Positions 5,437 to 5,946 of a stretch of 5,946 bases of DNA are shown here, in pieces; positions within the stretch are counted from its first letter, which is position 1; each line of letters opens with the position of its first letter. Location: assembly GCA_022865525.1 (NCBI GenBank), contig JALHSV010000251.1, positions 1 to 5,946 on the forward strand. Reading direction: 5' to 3'. Both the position numbers and the translations under genes were made by a program. Origin of the DNA: Thermodesulfovibrionales bacterium. Its GTDB lineage: Bacteria; Nitrospirota; Thermodesulfovibrionia; Thermodesulfovibrionales; SM23-35. Under the pieces are notes generated by a model. The model made no database searches, had not been told where the DNA came from, and saw nothing but the letters and a program-made list of their open reading frames with translations.

Positions 5437-5946
5437 GCTGAGAAAAGATATTCTCCTTGGCAGATGGGTTGAGGTCCTGTCCGAATCATTAGCCCCCTCA
5501 GATTATGTGCTGGATTCGCACAATACACCACCAGAGGACACATGCGCTCTCTGCCCGGGCAGGGAACACGAAACCCCGCTTGAGATTACATCCATACGAA
5601 TGCCCGGAGGCCGTCGGTGGTGGGTACGGGCCCTTCCCAGTCTCCAACCTTTGTTCCAGATAGAGGGTGACCTGGGAAGAAGGGGGGTGGGCATATATGA
5701 CAGGATGAACAACATCGGTGCGAACGAAATCCTTGTTGAATCTCCTGAACATACTACGAGGCCTGAGGATATGGGACTCGATCAGATGGTACGTGTCATA
5801 ACACTTTACCGGGACCGCATTGCGGATCTTGAAAAGGATTCAAGGCTCAGATACATTTTAATCTATAAAGACTCGGGAAAGAATGCCGGAGAGGTATTTT
5901 CTCATCCCGTGTCGTTTCTCATGGCAACACCGGTTATCCCGAAAAC
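5429..5946 (+). CDS. GalT/HIT-superfamily nucleotidyltransferase homologue with altered active site (3' end outside window)
   Basis: My translation gives 172 complete codons, starting MHELRKDILLGRWVEVLSES. This is the N-terminal half of a galactose-1-phosphate uridylyltransferase-family protein; full-length members are about 330-350 residues. Family landmarks are the zinc pair CALC (Cys39, Cys42), the segment IEGDLGRRGVGIYDRMN (78-94), GANEILVESPEH (97-108; zinc-type His108) and YKDSGKNAGEVFSHPVSF (146-163). GalT enzymes use the second His of HPH-x-Q as the uridylylated nucleophile. Here the motif reads HPVSF, so the nucleophile is Val161 and the Gln is Phe163. The expected Asn of the N-K-[FY]-P-A-L segment is Ser71, and the usual S of GAS is Val156. 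All four zinc ligands seem kept (His159 included). The frame is intact around the motif. True GalT activity is therefore doubtful. The gene overlaps coaX by 8 nt and has a strong ribosome-binding site. Confidence 0.82.
   Translation, partial: MHELRKDILLGRWVEVLSESLAPSDYVLDSHNTPPEDTCALCPGREHETPLEITSIRMPGGRRWWVRALPSLQPLFQIEGDLGRRGVGIYDRMNNIGANEILVESPEHTTRPEDMGLDQMVRVITLYRDRIADLEKDSRLRYILIYKDSGKNAGEVFSHPVSFLMATPVIPK

Noticed and set aside
5498..5752. Minus-strand open frames opposite the GalT-like gene
   Set aside because: They are antisense to a conserved coding frame and show no recognisable domain or start signal.
1..5946. Mobile element, CRISPR array, toxin-antitoxin pair or defence system
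   Set aside because: No transposase, terminal inverted repeats, spaced repeats, integrase or small paired genes were found on either strand.

Overview
The window looks like ordinary bacterial chromosome of moderate GC content. It appears to come from a free-living anaerobe-type lineage such as Nitrospirota or Desulfobacterota. That placement is a low-confidence impression from protein style and from a small orphan family known to me mainly from sulfate reducers; nothing in the sequence proves it. No phage, insertion sequence, CRISPR array, tRNA or rRNA is visible, and gene packing is tight.

Left half, minus strand (reading 3004 to 1). A 118-residue orphan gene is followed by a BASS-type membrane transporter. 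Next come the chromosome-segregation genes parA (soj) and parB, which overlap by 29 nt; parB runs off the left edge. In the 133-bp gap upstream of parA there is a tandem 14-bp direct repeat (period 15) in which each copy ends in a perfect TATAAT on the parA strand. It looks like a duplicated promoter element or an operator.

Middle, 3005-3181. This AT-rich divergent intergenic region separates the minus-strand block from the plus-strand block. It holds an extended -10 element (TGATATAAT) about 30 bp before the first plus-strand gene.

Right half, plus strand (3182 to the right edge). Four genes are packed like an operon: a UlaG-like metallo-beta-lactamase-fold hydrolase with an N-terminal signal peptide, birA (biotin-protein ligase without the HTH repressor domain), coaX (type III pantothenate kinase) and the first 172 codons of a GalT-family gene. 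Gaps are 2 nt, 0 nt and an 8-nt overlap. birA and coaX together serve cofactor supply (protein biotinylation and CoA synthesis).

Most notable points. (1) The GalT-family protein keeps the family's zinc ligands but has lost the nucleophilic histidine of the HPH motif and several other substrate-binding residues, so it looks like a pseudoenzyme or an enzyme with changed chemistry. (2) The hydrolase has two in-frame starts exactly 90 nt apart, each with a near-identical strong ribosome-binding site; one would give a secreted form and the other a cytoplasmic form. (3) The BASS transporter seems to lack the known sodium-binding residues. I found no convincing evidence of a wholly new multi-gene system.
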